This document shows, one piece after another, positions 18,963-39,646 of a stretch of DNA of 64,000 nt. Position numbers and translations under genes: made by a program. Numbering within the stretch: position 1 is the first letter of the stretch; each line of letters starts with the position of its first letter. Under the pieces are notes generated by a model. That model was not told the DNA's origin, searched no databases, and saw nothing but the letters and a program-made list of their open reading frames with translations. Origin of the DNA: Luteibacter aegosomatis (GTDB lineage: Bacteria; Pseudomonadota; Gammaproteobacteria; Xanthomonadales; Rhodanobacteraceae); the NCBI RefSeq assembly GCF_023078455.1, contig NZ_CP095740.1, positions 3,708,001 through 3,772,000 on the forward strand. The letters are read 5' to 3'.

Positions 18963-19375
18963 TACATCACCGCCCTGGACACGAACTGGGTCTGGACCGA
19001 GAGCTTGGCAGCGGCAAGGCGCATGGCCTCGCGTGCGGTCGCCTCGTCGACGCCTTCGATTTCATAAAGCATGCGGCCCGGCTGGATCAGAGCGACCCAG
19101 AACTCGACGCCACCCTTACCTGCACCCATTCGGACTTCGATGGGCTTACGGGTGATCGGCTTGTCCGGGAACACGCGGATCCACAACTTGCCGCCACGCT
19201 TCACGTAGCGCGTGATGCAACGACGTGCCGCTTCGATCTGGCGCGCGGTCAACTGACCGTGCGTCGTAGCCTTCAGGCCGTATTCGCCAAAGCTCACGAG
19301 GTTCGAGTTGAACGCCAGACCGTCGTTGCGGCCCTTAAACATCTTGCGGTACTTGGTACGCTTCGGTTGCAACAT
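18962..19375 (-). CDS. rplP: 50S ribosomal protein L16
   Basis: 137 residues, [20 protein letters not shown]. Signatures are [20 protein letters not shown] and [21 protein letters not shown]16 stabilises the A-site finger and the peptidyl-transferase region. The Arg that YcfD hydroxylates in E. coli lies in the conserved KPIEVRMG region. It ends one base into rpmC. Confidence 0.98.
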   Translation of the reverse strand: MLQPKRTKYRKMFKGRNDGLAFNSNLVSFGEYGLKATTHGQLTARQIEAARRCITRYVKRGGKLWIRVFPDKPITRKPIEVRMGAGKGGVEFWVALIQPGRMLYEIEGVDEATAREAMRLAAAKLSVQTQFVSRAVM

Positions 19376-19387
19376 GGCACCGGCTCC

Positions 19388-20119
19388 TTACTTCGCAGCG
19401 CGATCACGATCGCGGCGGTTGTCACCACCCTCGCGACGCGACGACTGCTGAGGCTGCTGTTCTTCCTTCGACTCGGCCGTGGCGGCCGCCAGGTCGAAGA
19501 TCTCGCCCTTGTAGACCCACACCTTCACGCCGATGATGCCGTACTGGGTCTTCGCTTCGGCGGTGCCGTAGTCGATGTCAGCACGCAGGGTGTGAAGCGG
19601 CACGCGACCTTCGCGGGCCCACTCGGAGCGCGCGATCTCGGCGCCGTTCAGACGGCCGGAGACGTTGATCTTGATACCCAGGGCGCCGAGGCGCATGGCG
19701 TTGCCGACCGAGCGCTTCATCGCCCGACGGAACATGATGCGACGCTCGAGCTGCTGCGCGATCGACTCGGCAACCAGCTGCGCATCGAGTTCCGGCTTGC
19801 GGACTTCGCTGACGTTGATGTGCGTCGGAACGCCCATCATGTCGGTGACTTCCTTGCGAAGCTTCTCGATATCCTCGCCCTTCTTGCCGATCACCACGCC
19901 CGGACGGGCGGTGTGGATCGTCACGCGGGCGGTCTTGGCCGGGCGCTCGATCTGGATCTTCGAGATACCGGCGGCGGCGAGCTTCTTGCGCAGCATCTCG
20001 CGGACCTTGAGGTCGGCAGCGAGGTACTGGGCATACTCACCCTTGTTGGCGTACCACTTCGAGTTCCAGTCCTTGGCAATGCCGAGGCGGATACCGGTGG
20101 GATGAACTTTGTGACCCAT
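19388..20119 (-). CDS. rpsC: 30S ribosomal protein S3
   Basis: 243 residues. The N-terminus [20 protein letters not shown] is followed by a type II KH domain with [20 protein letters not shown] and a C-terminal domain with [20 protein letters not shown]. The last 25 residues are Gln-, Arg- and Asp-rich and variable. S3 lines the mRNA entry and contributes to ribosomal helicase activity. It lies between rplV and rplP. Confidence 0.98.
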   Translation of the reverse strand: MGHKVHPTGIRLGIAKDWNSKWYANKGEYAQYLAADLKVREMLRKKLAAAGISKIQIERPAKTARVTIHTARPGVVIGKKGEDIEKLRKEVTDMMGVPTHINVSEVRKPELDAQLVAESIAQQLERRIMFRRAMKRSVGNAMRLGALGIKINVSGRLNGAEIARSEWAREGRVPLHTLRADIDYGTAEAKTQYGIIGVKVWVYKGEIFDLAAATAESKEEQQPQQSSRREGGDNRRDRDRAAK

Positions 20120-20134
20120 CGTCTCTTACCCCAG

Positions 20135-20470
20135 TCAGTTGCCCACAACCACAGTGATGTGGCTGGTGCGCTTCAGGATGCGCGAACCGCGGCCTTTGGC
20201 GCGGGCGTACATGCGCTTCATCGCCGGACCTTCGTCGACGAAGATGCGCGAGACCTTCAGCTCGTCGACGTCGGCGCCGAGGTTGTTCTCGGCGTTGGCG
20301 ACGGCCGAGAGCAGCACCTTGCGAACAAGGTGGGCGGCCTTCTTGTTGGTATAGGCAAGCACGTCGCTCGCCCGGCCCACGGGCATGCCGCGGACCAGGT
20401 CGGCCACCAGGCGTGCCTTCTGCGCCGAGATGCGGGCGCTGCGCAGGATCGCTTTGGCTTCGGTGCTCAT
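20135..20470 (-). CDS. rplV: 50S ribosomal protein L22
   Basis: 111 residues from the ATG at 20470, which overlaps the rpsS stop as [25 protein letters not shown] and the hairpin region [20 protein letters not shown] are visible. The beta-hairpin of L22 lines the peptide exit tunnel, and changes there give macrolide resistance. No deletion is seen in that loop. Confidence 0.98.
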   Translation of the reverse strand: MSTEAKAILRSARISAQKARLVADLVRGMPVGRASDVLAYTNKKAAHLVRKVLLSAVANAENNLGADVDELKVSRIFVDEGPAMKRMYARAKGRGSRILKRTSHITVVVGN

Positions 20471-20742
20471 CACTTGCCCTTCTTGTCGCCGGCGTGGCCC
20501 TTGTAGGTGCGGGTCACCGCGAACTCGCCGAGCTTGTGCCCGACCATGTTCTCGTTGATGAGCACCGGCACGTGCTGGCGGCCGTTGTGGATGGCGATGG
20601 TCAGACCGACCATCTCCGGCAGGATCATCGAGCGACGCGACCAGGTCTTGATCGGACGCTTGTTGTTGGCGGAAACGGCGGCTTCCACCTTCTTTACGAG
20701 GTGCAGGTCAACGAACGGACCTTTCTTTAGAGAGCGCGGCAT
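20470..20742 (-). CDS. rpsS: 30S ribosomal protein S19
   Basis: 90 residues, [20 protein letters not shown]. The signature [20 protein letters not shown] and the end [13 protein letters not shown] are conserved. S19 forms the B1a bridge with S13 at the head of the 30S subunit. It follows rplB by 12 bases and overlaps rplV by one. Confidence 0.98.
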   Translation of the reverse strand: MPRSLKKGPFVDLHLVKKVEAAVSANNKRPIKTWSRRSMILPEMVGLTIAIHNGRQHVPVLINENMVGHKLGEFAVTRTYKGHAGDKKGK

Positions 20743-20754
20743 GATCGTTTCCTA

Positions 20755-21576
20755 TTACTTGCGACGACGCACGATGAACTGCTGGGTGCGCTTGTTGTTG
20801 CGCGTCTTGTAACCCTTGGTCGGCGTGCCCCACGGGCTGACCGGATGACGGCCGCCGGAGGTACGGCCTTCACCACCGCCGTGCGGATGGTCGACCGGGT
20901 TCATGACGACGCCGCGGACGGTCGGACGGATGCCCTTCCAACGCTTCGCGCCGGCCTTGCCGAGCTTGCGCAGGCTGTGCTCCGAGTTACCGACTTCACC
21001 GATGGTGGCGCGGCACTCGACCGGCACGCGGCGCATTTCGCCGGAGCGCAGGCGGAGCGTGGCATAGCCCTGCTCGCGGGCGACCAGCTGGACCGAGGCG
21101 CCGGCGGAACGCGCGATCTGCGCACCCTTGCCCGGCTTCATCTCGATGCAGTGGATCGTCGAACCGACGGGGATCGAACGAAGCGGCAGGCAGTTGCCCG
21201 GCTTGATCGGCGAGTCGGAGCCCGACACGAGGCGGTCGCCCACCGCCACGCCCTTCGGCGCGATGATGTAGCGGCGCTCGCCGTCGGCGTAGCACAGCAG
21301 CGCGATGTGCGCGGTGCGGTTCGGATCGTATTCCAGACGCTCGACGACGGCAGCGATGCCCTCCTTGTCGCGCTTGAAATCGATGATGCGGTAAGCCTGC
21401 TTGTGACCGCCGCCGCGATGACGGGTGGTGATGCGACCAAAGTGGTTGCGACCGCCGGTCTTCTTCTGCGATTCGGTCAGGGGCGCGTACGGGGCGCCCT
21501 TGTGCAGACCTTCGGTCCGCACGCTGACTGCGTCGCGGCGGCCCGGGGAGGTCGGCTTGTGAGTGATCAGTGCCAT
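20755..21576 (-). CDS. rplB: 50S ribosomal protein L2
   Basis: 273 residues. N-terminus [39 protein letters not shown] near residue 45; C-terminal [20 protein letters not shown], which includes the His important for peptidyl transferase. L2 is essential for subunit association. It follows rplW by 18 bases. Confidence 0.98.
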   Translation of the reverse strand: MALITHKPTSPGRRDAVSVRTEGLHKGAPYAPLTESQKKTGGRNHFGRITTRHRGGGHKQAYRIIDFKRDKEGIAAVVERLEYDPNRTAHIALLCYADGERRYIIAPKGVAVGDRLVSGSDSPIKPGNCLPLRSIPVGSTIHCIEMKPGKGAQIARSAGASVQLVAREQGYATLRLRSGEMRRVPVECRATIGEVGNSEHSLRKLGKAGAKRWKGIRPTVRGVVMNPVDHPHGGGEGRTSGGRHPVSPWGTPTKGYKTRNNKRTQQFIVRRRK

Positions 21577-21594
21577 CTCAATTCAACTCCTGGC

Positions 21595-21888
21595 TCAGGC
21601 CTTGGCCGACACGTCGATCGTGTGGCCGTCGGCGAGGCGCACGTAAGCCTTGCGCTTGCCCTGGCGATTGCCCTGGCGAAAGCGGAACGACTTGACCTTG
21701 CCCTTCGTGTTCACGAGGTTCACATCCACGACCTTGACGTCGAAGAGGTGTTCCACCGCTGCGCGGACGTCAGCCTTGGTCGCCTCGGGCGCCACGACGA
21801 AAACGTACTGGTTGTTCTCCGCCAGACGAGCCGCCTTCTCGGAGATATGCGGCGCGCGAAGCGTGTTGAGCGTGCGTTCGGTGCTCAT
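21595..21888 (-). CDS. rplW: 50S ribosomal protein L23
   Basis: 97 residues starting at the ATG 21888 ([20 protein letters not shown]). The start overlaps the rplD stop as ATGA; an upstream GTG is less likely. L23 sits at the tunnel exit and docks trigger factor and SRP. The C-terminal [20 protein letters not shown] is the basic RNA-binding part. Confidence 0.97.
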   Translation of the reverse strand: MSTERTLNTLRAPHISEKAARLAENNQYVFVVAPEATKADVRAAVEHLFDVKVVDVNLVNTKGKVKSFRFRQGNRQGKRKAYVRLADGHTIDVSAKA

Positions 21889-22487
21889 GCGAGCCACTCC
21901 TCGACCTTCTTGACCGCGTCCACCGTCATGACGACGAAGTCGCTGCCGACCAGGCTGACCGGATTCAGGGCCAGCACGTCGACGACGTGGATGTACGGAA
22001 TGTTGCGGGCGGACAGGTACAGCGCCTCGGTGGAGTCTTCCGACACCAGCAGCACGCGACCCTTGACTTCGAGCTCGGCGAGCTTGGCGATCATGCCCTT
22101 CGTGCTCGGCTTGTCGATCGAGAGCGCCGGGACCACCTTCAGGCGACCCTGACGGGTCAGCTCGGCGATGATCGAACGGATCGCGACGCGATAGGCCTTG
22201 CGGTTGACCTTCTGCTCGAAGCTACGCGGCTTGGCCGCGAACGTGACACCACCGCCGACGAAGATCGGGGCACGGTAGTCACCGTGGCGGGCGCCGCCGC
22301 CCTTCTGCTTCTTGAACTTCTTCGTGGTACCGGACAGTTCGCCGCGCGAAAGCTGCGCCTTGGTGCCGGCACGGCCGCCTGCCTGATAGGCAGTCACGAC
22401 CTGGTGCACGAGGGCCTTCTTGTACTCACCGCCGAACACGTCGTCGGAAACGGTAAGCGACTGGGCGCCAATAACATTGAGTTCCAT
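21885..22487 (-). CDS. rplD: 50S ribosomal protein L4
   Basis: 200 residues from the ATG at 22487 ([19 protein letters not shown]). The extended loop reaching into the exit tunnel includes [20 protein letters not shown]. In E. coli L4 also represses the S10 operon by attenuation and by blocking translation at the leader; a leader hairpin with a T-run exists here too (23609-23641). Overlaps rplW by 4 bases. Confidence 0.97.
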   Translation of the reverse strand: MELNVIGAQSLTVSDDVFGGEYKKALVHQVVTAYQAGGRAGTKAQLSRGELSGTTKKFKKQKGGGARHGDYRAPIFVGGGVTFAAKPRSFEQKVNRKAYRVAIRSIIAELTRQGRLKVVPALSIDKPSTKGMIAKLAELEVKGRVLLVSEDSTEALYLSARNIPYIHVVDVLALNPVSLVGSDFVVMTVDAVKKVEEWLA

Positions 22488-22498
22488 GGCGTCTCTCC

Positions 22499-23140
22499 TC
22501 AACCCTTGGTCGTCGGACGGATCACGACGTCACCGCCCGGCGCGCCCGGGACAGCGCCCTTGACTGCGATCAGGTGGCGCTCGGCGTCGACCTTGACAAC
22601 TTCCAGGCCCTGCTGCGTGCGGTTGACCGCACCCATGTGGCCCGACATCTTCTTGCCAGGGAACACGCGACCCGGCGTCTGGCGCTGGCCGATCGAGCCC
22701 GGGGCGCGATGCGACAGCGAGTTACCGTGCGTGGCGTCGCCCATCTTGAAGTGGTGACGCTTGATGGTGCCCTGGAAGCCCTTGCCCTTCGACACGCCGG
22801 CGACGTCGACCGTCTGACCGACGGTGAACACGTCGTCCGCCTTGATCTCGGTGCCGATGGCGTACTTGCCCGCGTCTTCCGCGGACACGCGGAATTCCCA
22901 CAGGCCACGACCCGGCTCAACCTTGGCGTTGGCGTAATGGCCCTTCAGCGGGGCCGTCAGGAGCGAGGCGCGCTTCGCGCCCGTCGTGACCTGCACGGCG
23001 CTGTAGCCGTCGTTTTCTTCGGTCTTCACCTGCGTCACGCGATTCGGGGTCGCTTCAATCAGCGTCACCGGAATCGAGCGGCCGTCTTCGGTGAAGAGCC
23101 GGCTCATGCCGCACTTGCGGCCAACCAGTCCGATACTCAT
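22499..23140 (-). CDS. rplC: 50S ribosomal protein L3
   Basis: 213 residues, [20 protein letters not shown]. The long loop that reaches the peptidyl-transferase centre shows [20 protein letters not shown] and then [20 protein letters not shown]. The conserved Gln in GQRQTP is the site methylated by PrmB in E. coli. It follows rpsJ by 20 bases. Confidence 0.98.
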   Translation of the reverse strand: MSIGLVGRKCGMSRLFTEDGRSIPVTLIEATPNRVTQVKTEENDGYSAVQVTTGAKRASLLTAPLKGHYANAKVEPGRGLWEFRVSAEDAGKYAIGTEIKADDVFTVGQTVDVAGVSKGKGFQGTIKRHHFKMGDATHGNSLSHRAPGSIGQRQTPGRVFPGKKMSGHMGAVNRTQQGLEVVKVDAERHLIAVKGAVPGAPGGDVVIRPTTKG

Positions 23141-23160
23141 CTTCGTATCCTTTAGTCCGC

Positions 23161-23472
23161 TCAGCCGAGCTTGATCTGGACGTCAACGCCAGCCGCAAGA
23201 TCGAGCTTCATGAGCGCGTCCACGGTTTTGTCGTTGGGGTCGACGATGTCCAGAACGCGCTTGTGGGTACGAGTCTCGTACTGGTCGCGGGCATCTTTGT
23301 CGACGTGCGGCGACACCAGAATGGTGTAGCGCTCGATCTTGGTCGGCAGCGGAATCGGGCCGAGGACCGTGGCGCCGGTGCGCTTGGCCGTCTCGACGAT
23401 TTCGCTGGCCGAACGGTCGATCAGACGATGATCGAACGCCTTGAGCCGGATGCGAATCTTTTGGTTCGCCAT
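23161..23472 (-). CDS. rpsJ: 30S ribosomal protein S10 (NusE)
   Basis: 103 residues starting [20 protein letters not shown] at the ATG 23472. Besides its place in the 30S head, S10 binds NusB and NusG in antitermination and transcription-translation coupling. It is the first gene of the S10 operon. A near-consensus promoter lies at 23652-23680 with a leader of about 170 bases. Confidence 0.98.
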   Translation of the reverse strand: MANQKIRIRLKAFDHRLIDRSASEIVETAKRTGATVLGPIPLPTKIERYTILVSPHVDKDARDQYETRTHKRVLDIVDPNDKTVDALMKLDLAAGVDVQIKLG

Positions 23473-23608
23473 AAAACCGTGTCCTGTTATCGAAAGAACG
23501 TTCTTGTGATTCGAAGTGGCTTCTCGCCACTCCGCACAACCCATTTGTCACTTACAGGTACCGCAACGGGCCGCTCTGGAAGGCTGAATGCCCGCCCGAA
23601 ACGACCCG

Positions 23609-23641
23609 AAAAAGCTAGGCAGGCCGCGTATACGACCTGCC
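23609..23641 (-). promoter_or_regulatory. S10-operon leader hairpin with T-run (attenuator candidate)
   Basis: Minus strand: GGCAGGTCG and CGGCCTGCC pair over 9 bp (one T-G) around a 6-base loop, followed by TAGCTTTTTCGG. The hairpin begins about 4 bases after the predicted transcription start. The T-run makes it attenuator-like. In E. coli L4 controls this operon through a leader attenuator, but that structure lies farther downstream. Confidence 0.6.
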
Positions 23642-23651
23642 CAGACAAAAA

Positions 23652-23680
23652 AGTATAGAGCGCACAAACAAATAGGTCAA
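23652..23680 (-). promoter_or_regulatory. S10-operon sigma70 promoter
   Basis: TTGACC at 23675-23680, a 17-base spacer and TATACT at 23652-23657 on the minus strand, set in A/T-rich sequence. Transcription should start near 23645, about 170 bases before the rpsJ ATG. It is one of the best promoters in the window. Confidence 0.85.
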
Positions 23681-23888
23681 CAGAGCTTGCGCCCTGTGGC
23701 CTTGGCACCCTACCCGGCTTCCTTGCCTGCGAACTCGAAGCGCATTCCATGCACCTCATTTCGCGGTATTCGAAACTCTATAAAAGAGATTCGAGGGATA
23801 TAGCCCGACGAGCATAACCCATCGACTGGGAAATTGGAAGCCTTTTGAGCAACGAACGCTGTCGCCCCGACTTTCCTGCTCAAGGCAC

Positions 23889-23918
23889 AAAAAAAAGGCG
23901 GGGGCTGATGCCCCCGCC
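23889..23918 (-). terminator. Intrinsic terminator after tuf1 (end of str operon)
   Basis: Minus strand: a 9-bp perfect stem GGCGGGGGC-ATCA-GCCCCCGCC followed by eight T residues, 26 bases after the tuf1 stop. It separates the str operon from the S10 operon. Confidence 0.95.
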
Positions 23919-23944
23919 TCTCTCGGATACCTTGCGATACCCGA

Positions 23945-25135
<1,191 letters not shown>

Positions 25136-25185
25136 GACTCTAAACCTCTAAAAGAACGTTGTATGTGTTGAAGAAGAAGCCCTTA

Positions 25186-27315
<2,130 letters not shown>

Positions 27316-27347
27316 GGTCTTTCCTCAGATCTTGTAGCTGGAGGGGA

Positions 27348-27815
27348 TTACCAGCGGTAATGCGAGAAGGCCTTGTTGGCCTCTGCCATGCGGTGCGTTT
27401 CTTCGCGCTTCTTGACGGCGCCGCCACGGGACTCGGCAGCCTCGAGGAGCTCAGCGGCCAGCTTGCGCGGCATCGAGGTCTCGCCGCGCTTGCGGGCGGC
27501 TTCGATCACCCAGCGCATGGCCAGGGCCATGCGACGGCCCGGACGGACTTCGACCGGCACCTGGTAGGTGGCACCGCCGACGCGGCGGGACTTCACCTCG
27601 ACGGCCGGGGCGATGTTGCCCAGAGCCTTTTCGACGAGCTGCACCGCTTCCGCGTGCTTCTCACCGATGTGGTCGAGGGCGCCGTAGACGATCGACTCGG
27701 CGACGGACTTCTTGCCGGACTTCATCACCATGTTGATGAAACGGGCGATGAGCTGGCTTCCGTGCTTCGGGTCCGGAAGGACGACACGGGCGGGATGGGA
27801 ACCTTTACGCGACAT
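27348..27815 (-). CDS. rpsG: 30S ribosomal protein S7
   Basis: 155 residues, [40 protein letters not shown] and the end [13 protein letters not shown] are conserved. S7 nucleates the 30S head and is the repressor of the str operon in E. coli. It lies 18 bases after rpsL. Confidence 0.98.
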   Translation of the reverse strand: MSRKGSHPARVVLPDPKHGSQLIARFINMVMKSGKKSVAESIVYGALDHIGEKHAEAVQLVEKALGNIAPAVEVKSRRVGGATYQVPVEVRPGRRMALAMRWVIEAARKRGETSMPRKLAAELLEAAESRGGAVKKREETHRMAEANKAFSHYRW

Positions 27816-27833
27816 AATTCTTGTCCTTTACTC

Positions 27834-28208
27834 TCAGCCCTTCGGGCGCTTGGCGCCGTACTTCGAGCGCGACTTGCGACGCTTGGTCACGCCCGCGCAG
27901 TCGAGGCTGCCGCGAACGGTGTGGTAACGCACACCCGGGAGATCCTTGACGCGACCGCCACGGATCAGGACCACCGAGTGCTCCTGGAGGTTGTGACCTT
28001 CGCCACCGATGTAGCTGATGACTTCGAAACCGTTGGTGAGGCGCACCTTGGCAACCTTACGCAGGGCCGAGTTCGGCTTCTTCGGGGTGGTCGTATAAAC
28101 GCGCGTGCACACACCGCGGCGCTGCGGGCTGCTCTGCAGGGCCGGCGAGGCGCTCTTGTACGCCTTCGGGCTGCGGGATTTGCGCACCAACTGGTTGACT
28201 GTCGTCAT
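27834..28208 (-). CDS. rpsL: 30S ribosomal protein S12
   Basis: 124 residues. [20 protein letters not shown] keeps the wild-type Lys equivalent to E. coli K43, and [15 protein letters not shown] keeps the second streptomycin-determining region. No resistance substitution is seen. S12 checks decoding at the A site. It is the first gene of the str block. The 169 bases between it and rpoC hold three hairpins and a weak promoter. Confidence 0.98.
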   Translation of the reverse strand: MTTVNQLVRKSRSPKAYKSASPALQSSPQRRGVCTRVYTTTPKKPNSALRKVAKVRLTNGFEVISYIGGEGHNLQEHSVVLIRGGRVKDLPGVRYHTVRGSLDCAGVTKRRKSRSKYGAKRPKG

Positions 28209-28234
28209 GCGAAGCTATTCCTGAGAAACATAAA

Positions 28235-28263
28235 GGCAGACCGATAGATCGGCCCGCCGTATA
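28235..28263 (-). promoter_or_regulatory. Candidate str-operon -10 box with adjoining 10-bp hairpin
   Basis: Minus strand: TATACG (28258-28263) directly followed by a 24-base inverted repeat (28235-28258) that pairs over 10 bp with two G-T pairs and a TCTA loop. No good -35 box is seen 16-18 bases upstream, so this may be a weak promoter or only a leader structure. rpsL starts 26 bases after the hairpin. Confidence 0.4.
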
Positions 28264-28323
28264 AGCGTTGTTGACGTGCGCCGCCCGGTTGGACCGGCGC
28301 CCATCGTCCCTGATTCCGAACAC

Positions 28324-28371
28324 GAGGCGCATCCATGCGCCTCATTTCGTATGTACGGGCAAGGCCCGTAC
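28324..28371 (-). other. Two tandem hairpins after rpoC
   Basis: Seven bases after the rpoC stop, GTACGGG-5-CCCGTAC (28353-28371) is followed by GAGGCGCA-TCCA-TGCGCCTC (28324-28343). Both stems are perfect. Neither has a T-run, so full termination is not expected; partial read-through into rpsL or 3'-end protection is possible. Confidence 0.6.
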
Positions 28372-28377
28372 GGGGCC

Positions 28378-32592
<4,215 letters not shown>

Positions 32593-32617
32593 GCGTAATC
32601 TCCGGTAGCCGCGACGA

Positions 32618-36790
<4,173 letters not shown>

Positions 36791-36960
36791 GGTGGTTACC
36801 GCCTCGGTCTCAGTAGTGCCGTCGTTCATCGCGACGGCTTAAGGTGAATCGAAAATCGGAGATCGGGATTCGAACCGCGGAGCCCGTGCCGGCGCTCTCG
36901 AATCGCGATGTCCCATGTCCGACGGGGTGGAACGGGTAGAGCTCGTGGAACGGGCAAAGC

Positions 36961-36981
36961 CCGGGGGCTTTCGCCCCCAGG
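36961..36981 (-). other. GAAA-tetraloop hairpin between rplL and rpoB
   Basis: A 6-bp perfect stem, GGGGGC-GAAA-GCCCCC on the minus strand, with outer C/G pairs and a bulged base. It is followed by a small GGGC-TTT-GCCC hairpin. It lies in the 196- to 235-base rplL-rpoB gap, where E. coli has a partial attenuator and an RNase III site, so a similar role is plausible. The remainder of the gap shows nothing clear. Confidence 0.6.
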
Positions 36982-37025
36982 CTTGCCTTGACGCTAAATC
37001 GAACGGCAGGCGCGCAAGGCGCCGA

Positions 37026-37397
37026 TTACTTGAGTTCGACCGTGGCGCCGGCGGCTTCCAGATCCTTCTTGAACTTGGCCGCGTCTTCCTTCGAAGCGGC
37101 TTCCTTCACGACGCCACCGGCTTCGGTGAGGTCCTTGGCTTCCTTCAGGCCCAGGCCGGTGATGGCGCGGACGGCCTTGATCACGTCGACCTTCTTGTCG
37201 CCGGCGGACTTCAGGATCACGTCGAACTCGGTCTGCTCTTCGGCAGCGGCGGCGGCCGGACCGGCAGCGGCAACGGCAACCGGGGCGGCAGCCGAGACGC
37301 CGAAGGTGTCTTCGATCGACTTCACCAGTTCCATGATTTCCGTCAGGGACTTGGCCTTGATGGCTTCAACGATCTGTTCGGTGGTCAGGGTGGACAT
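37026..37397 (-). CDS. rplL: 50S ribosomal protein L7/L12
   Basis: 123 residues. N-terminal dimerisation helices ([20 protein letters not shown]), an Ala/Val/Pro-rich hinge (residues 36-55), and the C-terminal factor-binding domain ([20 protein letters not shown]). It is the multi-copy stalk protein that recruits translational GTPases. It follows rplJ by 47 bases. Confidence 0.98.
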   Translation of the reverse strand: MSTLTTEQIVEAIKAKSLTEIMELVKSIEDTFGVSAAAPVAVAAAGPAAAAAEEQTEFDVILKSAGDKKVDVIKAVRAITGLGLKEAKDLTEAGGVVKEAASKEDAAKFKKDLEAAGATVELK

Positions 37398-37444
37398 TGT
37401 TTCTTACCTTTGAAATGGGTTTCGATGAGAAAAAGTCAACGAGA

Positions 37445-37969
37445 TCAGGCTTCGGCCGGGGCTTCGGCGGCAACTTCGCCACCACCCTGCTTGTCCGCCA
37501 CGGCCTTGATGGCGCGGGCGAACATCGTGACCGGCTCGGCCAGCACGCGGGCCAGCATGGCCAGGGCCTCTTCGCGGGTCGGCAGCGAGGCCAGCACGTC
37601 AACGTGCTTGGCGTCGAACAGCTTGCCCTCGATGGAGACGACCTTCGGCTTGAGCTTGTCGTTGGTCTTCGCGAATTCCTTGATCAGGCGGCCAGCGGCG
37701 CCCGGTTCCTCGGTCGAGAACGCATACAGCAGCGGACCGGTCAGGGCGTCGGAGACGACCTCGAACTCGGTGCCGGCCACGGCGCGCGCGGCGAGCGTGT
37801 TCTTCACAACCTTGAGGAACACACCCGATTCGCGCGCCTTCTTGCGCATCTCGGTCATCTGGGAGACCGTGGTGCCCGCGTATTCGGCGGCGACCAAGGA
37901 GTGAGCCTTCGCGGCGACTTCTGCCAGCTCGGCGACTACTTCTTGCTTCTGGGACAGATTGAGAGCCAT
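37445..37969 (-). CDS. rplJ: 50S ribosomal protein L10
   Basis: 174 residues from the ATG at 37969 ([20 protein letters not shown]), with GGAGGAG 6 bases upstream. [20 protein letters not shown] is the RNA-binding core. The C-terminal helix that carries L12 dimers ends in an Ala/Glu-rich tail. L10 with L12 represses its own mRNA by binding the leader in E. coli; a 347-base leader precedes the gene here. Confidence 0.98.
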   Translation of the reverse strand: MALNLSQKQEVVAELAEVAAKAHSLVAAEYAGTTVSQMTEMRKKARESGVFLKVVKNTLAARAVAGTEFEVVSDALTGPLLYAFSTEEPGAAGRLIKEFAKTNDKLKPKVVSIEGKLFDAKHVDVLASLPTREEALAMLARVLAEPVTMFARAIKAVADKQGGGEVAAEAPAEA

Positions 37970-38316
37970 TGCACTCCTCCAATTTGAACTCCGCTCGCGA
38001 CTCCTGCCGCTTGCGGTCCTGGGCGACATCCTCCGTGACGTCGGGGACGGGAAACCGTCCCGGGTGGTGGCCTTTCCAGATTCGAAACGAATGCCAGAAG
38101 GGGCTGCACCATCTACGCAGGCCGGATCCGTGGAGGCATCCGATTAAGCGATCCCGCTCTCGACGACGGCGTGTCCGTGCCAACACGAGCTCCCTGCTCG
38201 TCGCCGTCGCGCGCTGATCGCGCCTGCGGTCTTTGACGGCTGCCGCGGTGTTTCAACCGCGGCCGCCCTCAAAAACGCGCCCACGCCGGCGAACCGGCGC
38301 GGGTCGTTCAAACGTC
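37970..38316 (-). promoter_or_regulatory. rplJ leader region
   Basis: 347 bases between rplA and rplJ without a gene. In transcription order it holds a UUCG-capped terminator-like hairpin (38271-38303), a 7-bp hairpin GCCGCGG/CCGCGGC (38242-38263) and, nearer rplJ, GGGACGG-GAAA-CCGTCCC as read on the plus strand (38044-38061). The L10 autoregulatory site would be expected here; I cannot identify its kink-turn. No clear promoter is seen. Confidence 0.6.
38271..38303 (-). terminator. Terminator or attenuator after rplA
   Basis: Minus strand: a 10-bp stem (one G-T pair) closed by a TTCG loop at 38280-38303, then GCGCGTTTTTG. It lies 13 bases after the rplA stop. It would end or attenuate the rplKA transcript before rplJL-rpoBC. 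Confidence 0.75.
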
Positions 38317-39024
38317 TTACTTGGCCGAGGTGGTCACGGTCGAGGTATCGACCGGTACGCCCACGCCCATGGTGCTCGACAGCGCCACCTTCTGGATGTA
38401 CTGACCCTTGGCGGCCGCCGGCTTGGCCTTGAGCAGGTCGCCGAGCAGCGCGTTGAGGTTGTCGGCGAGCTGCGAGGCATCGAAGCTGGCCTTGCCGATG
38501 GTGGCGTGAATGATGCCGCCCTTGTCGTTGCGGAACTTGACCTGACCGGCCTTGGCGTTCTTCACGGCGGTGGCGACGTCGGCGGTGACCGAGCCGTCCT
38601 TCGGGTTCGGCATCAGGCCGCGGGGACCGAGCACCTGGCCGAGCTTACCGACGACGCGCATGGCGTCCGGCGTGGCGATGACGCGACCGTAGTCGAGATC
38701 ACCGGCCTGCATCTTCTCGGCGAGGTCGTCCATGCCGACGGCGTCGGCACCGGCGGCGAGGGCCGCGTCGGCCTTTTCACCCGGCGGCACGAACACGGCG
38801 ACCTTGATGGTCTTGCCGGTGCCGTGCGGCAGCAGCGAGGAACCACGGACACCCTGGTCGGACTTCTTGGCGTCGATGCCGAGGCGGACGGCGACGTCCA
38901 CGGATTCGGCGAACTTGGCCTTGGCGTTGTCCTTGACGATCTTGAGCGCTTCGTCGAGCGCGTAGGTCTTGCCCGGCTGGACGGCGGCCGCGGCGGCCTT
39001 CATACGCTTGGTGAGCTTTGCCAT
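38317..39024 (-). CDS. rplA: 50S ribosomal protein L1
   Basis: 235 residues, [40 protein letters not shown] near residue 130 and [20 protein letters not shown] near the end are signatures. L1 forms the mobile stalk guiding E-site tRNA and represses translation of rplKA in E. coli. It lies 3 bases after rplK. Confidence 0.98.
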   Translation of the reverse strand: MAKLTKRMKAAAAAVQPGKTYALDEALKIVKDNAKAKFAESVDVAVRLGIDAKKSDQGVRGSSLLPHGTGKTIKVAVFVPPGEKADAALAAGADAVGMDDLAEKMQAGDLDYGRVIATPDAMRVVGKLGQVLGPRGLMPNPKDGSVTADVATAVKNAKAGQVKFRNDKGGIIHATIGKASFDASQLADNLNALLGDLLKAKPAAAKGQYIQKVALSSTMGVGVPVDTSTVTTSAK

Positions 39025-39027
39025 GTC

Positions 39028-39456
39028 TTAACCCTCCACCACCAGACCCATGGAACGCGCGCTGCCGGCGATGGTACGCACGGCGGCATCGAGATCGGCA
39101 GCCGTGAGATCCGGCTCCTTCTGCTTCGCGATGTCCTCGAGCTGGGCGCGGGTGACCTTGCCCACCTTGTCGGTGTTCGGCTTCTGCGAGCCCTTGGCCA
39201 CGCCCGTGATCTTCTTGAGGAGGATCGAGGCCGGCGGGGTCTTCGTGATGAAGGTGAAGGTACGGTCGGAGTAGGCGGTGATCACGACCGGGATCGGGAG
39301 ACCCGGCTCGAGCTTCTGCGTGGCGGCGTTGAAGGCCTTGCAGAACTCCATGATGTTCAGACCGCGCTGACCGAGCGCCGGACCGACCGGCGGCGACGGG
39401 TTGGCCTGACCGGCCTTTACCTGCAACTTGATGTAACCAATGACTTTCTTTGCCAT
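39028..39456 (-). CDS. rplK: 50S ribosomal protein L11
   Basis: 142 residues from the ATG at 39456 ([20 protein letters not shown]). [20 protein letters not shown] identifies the thiostrepton-binding N-terminal domain. The C-terminal domain binds the GTPase-associated region of 23S rRNA. It is the first gene after a consensus -10 promoter at 39588 and a strong 5' leader hairpin. Confidence 0.98.
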   Translation of the reverse strand: MAKKVIGYIKLQVKAGQANPSPPVGPALGQRGLNIMEFCKAFNAATQKLEPGLPIPVVITAYSDRTFTFITKTPPASILLKKITGVAKGSQKPNTDKVGKVTRAQLEDIAKQKEPDLTAADLDAAVRTIAGSARSMGLVVEG

Positions 39457-39552
39457 TTTACATTCCTCGCGAGTGCTGGCGCCTTGCGGCTCCTCGCTGT
39501 AGACCATCCCTGGGGGTGATGGGCATCGCTCTTGCGACCCCTGAAACACGGA

Positions 39553-39579
39553 CACGCCGGAGCACAAAGCTCCAGCGTG
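39553..39579 (-). promoter_or_regulatory. 5'-terminal leader hairpin of rplKA mRNA
   Basis: Minus strand: CACGCTGGAGC-TTTGT-GCTCCGGCGTG, an 11-bp stem with one T-G pair, beginning about two bases after the predicted transcription start. L1 autoregulates this operon in E. coli through a site in the leader just before rplK; this hairpin lies some 95 bases before rplK, so it may instead serve stability or another regulator. Confidence 0.65.
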
Positions 39580-39587
39580 GACCGGGC

Positions 39588-39616
39588 ATTATAGGCAGTC
39601 GGCCCGGGTTAAGCAA
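39588..39616 (-). promoter_or_regulatory. rplKA(JL-rpoBC) sigma70 promoter
   Basis: TTGCTT (39611-39616), a 17-base spacer and a perfect TATAAT (39588-39593) on the minus strand. The start is expected near 39581, giving a leader of about 125 bases. The -35 box lies in a small GGGTT/AACCC inverted repeat after nusG. Confidence 0.85.
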
Positions 39617-39646
39617 ACCCCGTGCCGATAAGGCGGTATGAGCGCC

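Larger units (their letters stand above)
23473..23944. other. Intergenic region between tuf1 and rpsJ
   Basis: 472 bases without a credible gene. It contains the tuf1 terminator (23889-23918), an A/T-rich stretch with an imperfect CGAAACTCT...AGAGATTCG palindrome near 23770-23795, and the S10 operon promoter and leader. Small frames here lack coding character. Confidence 0.7.
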
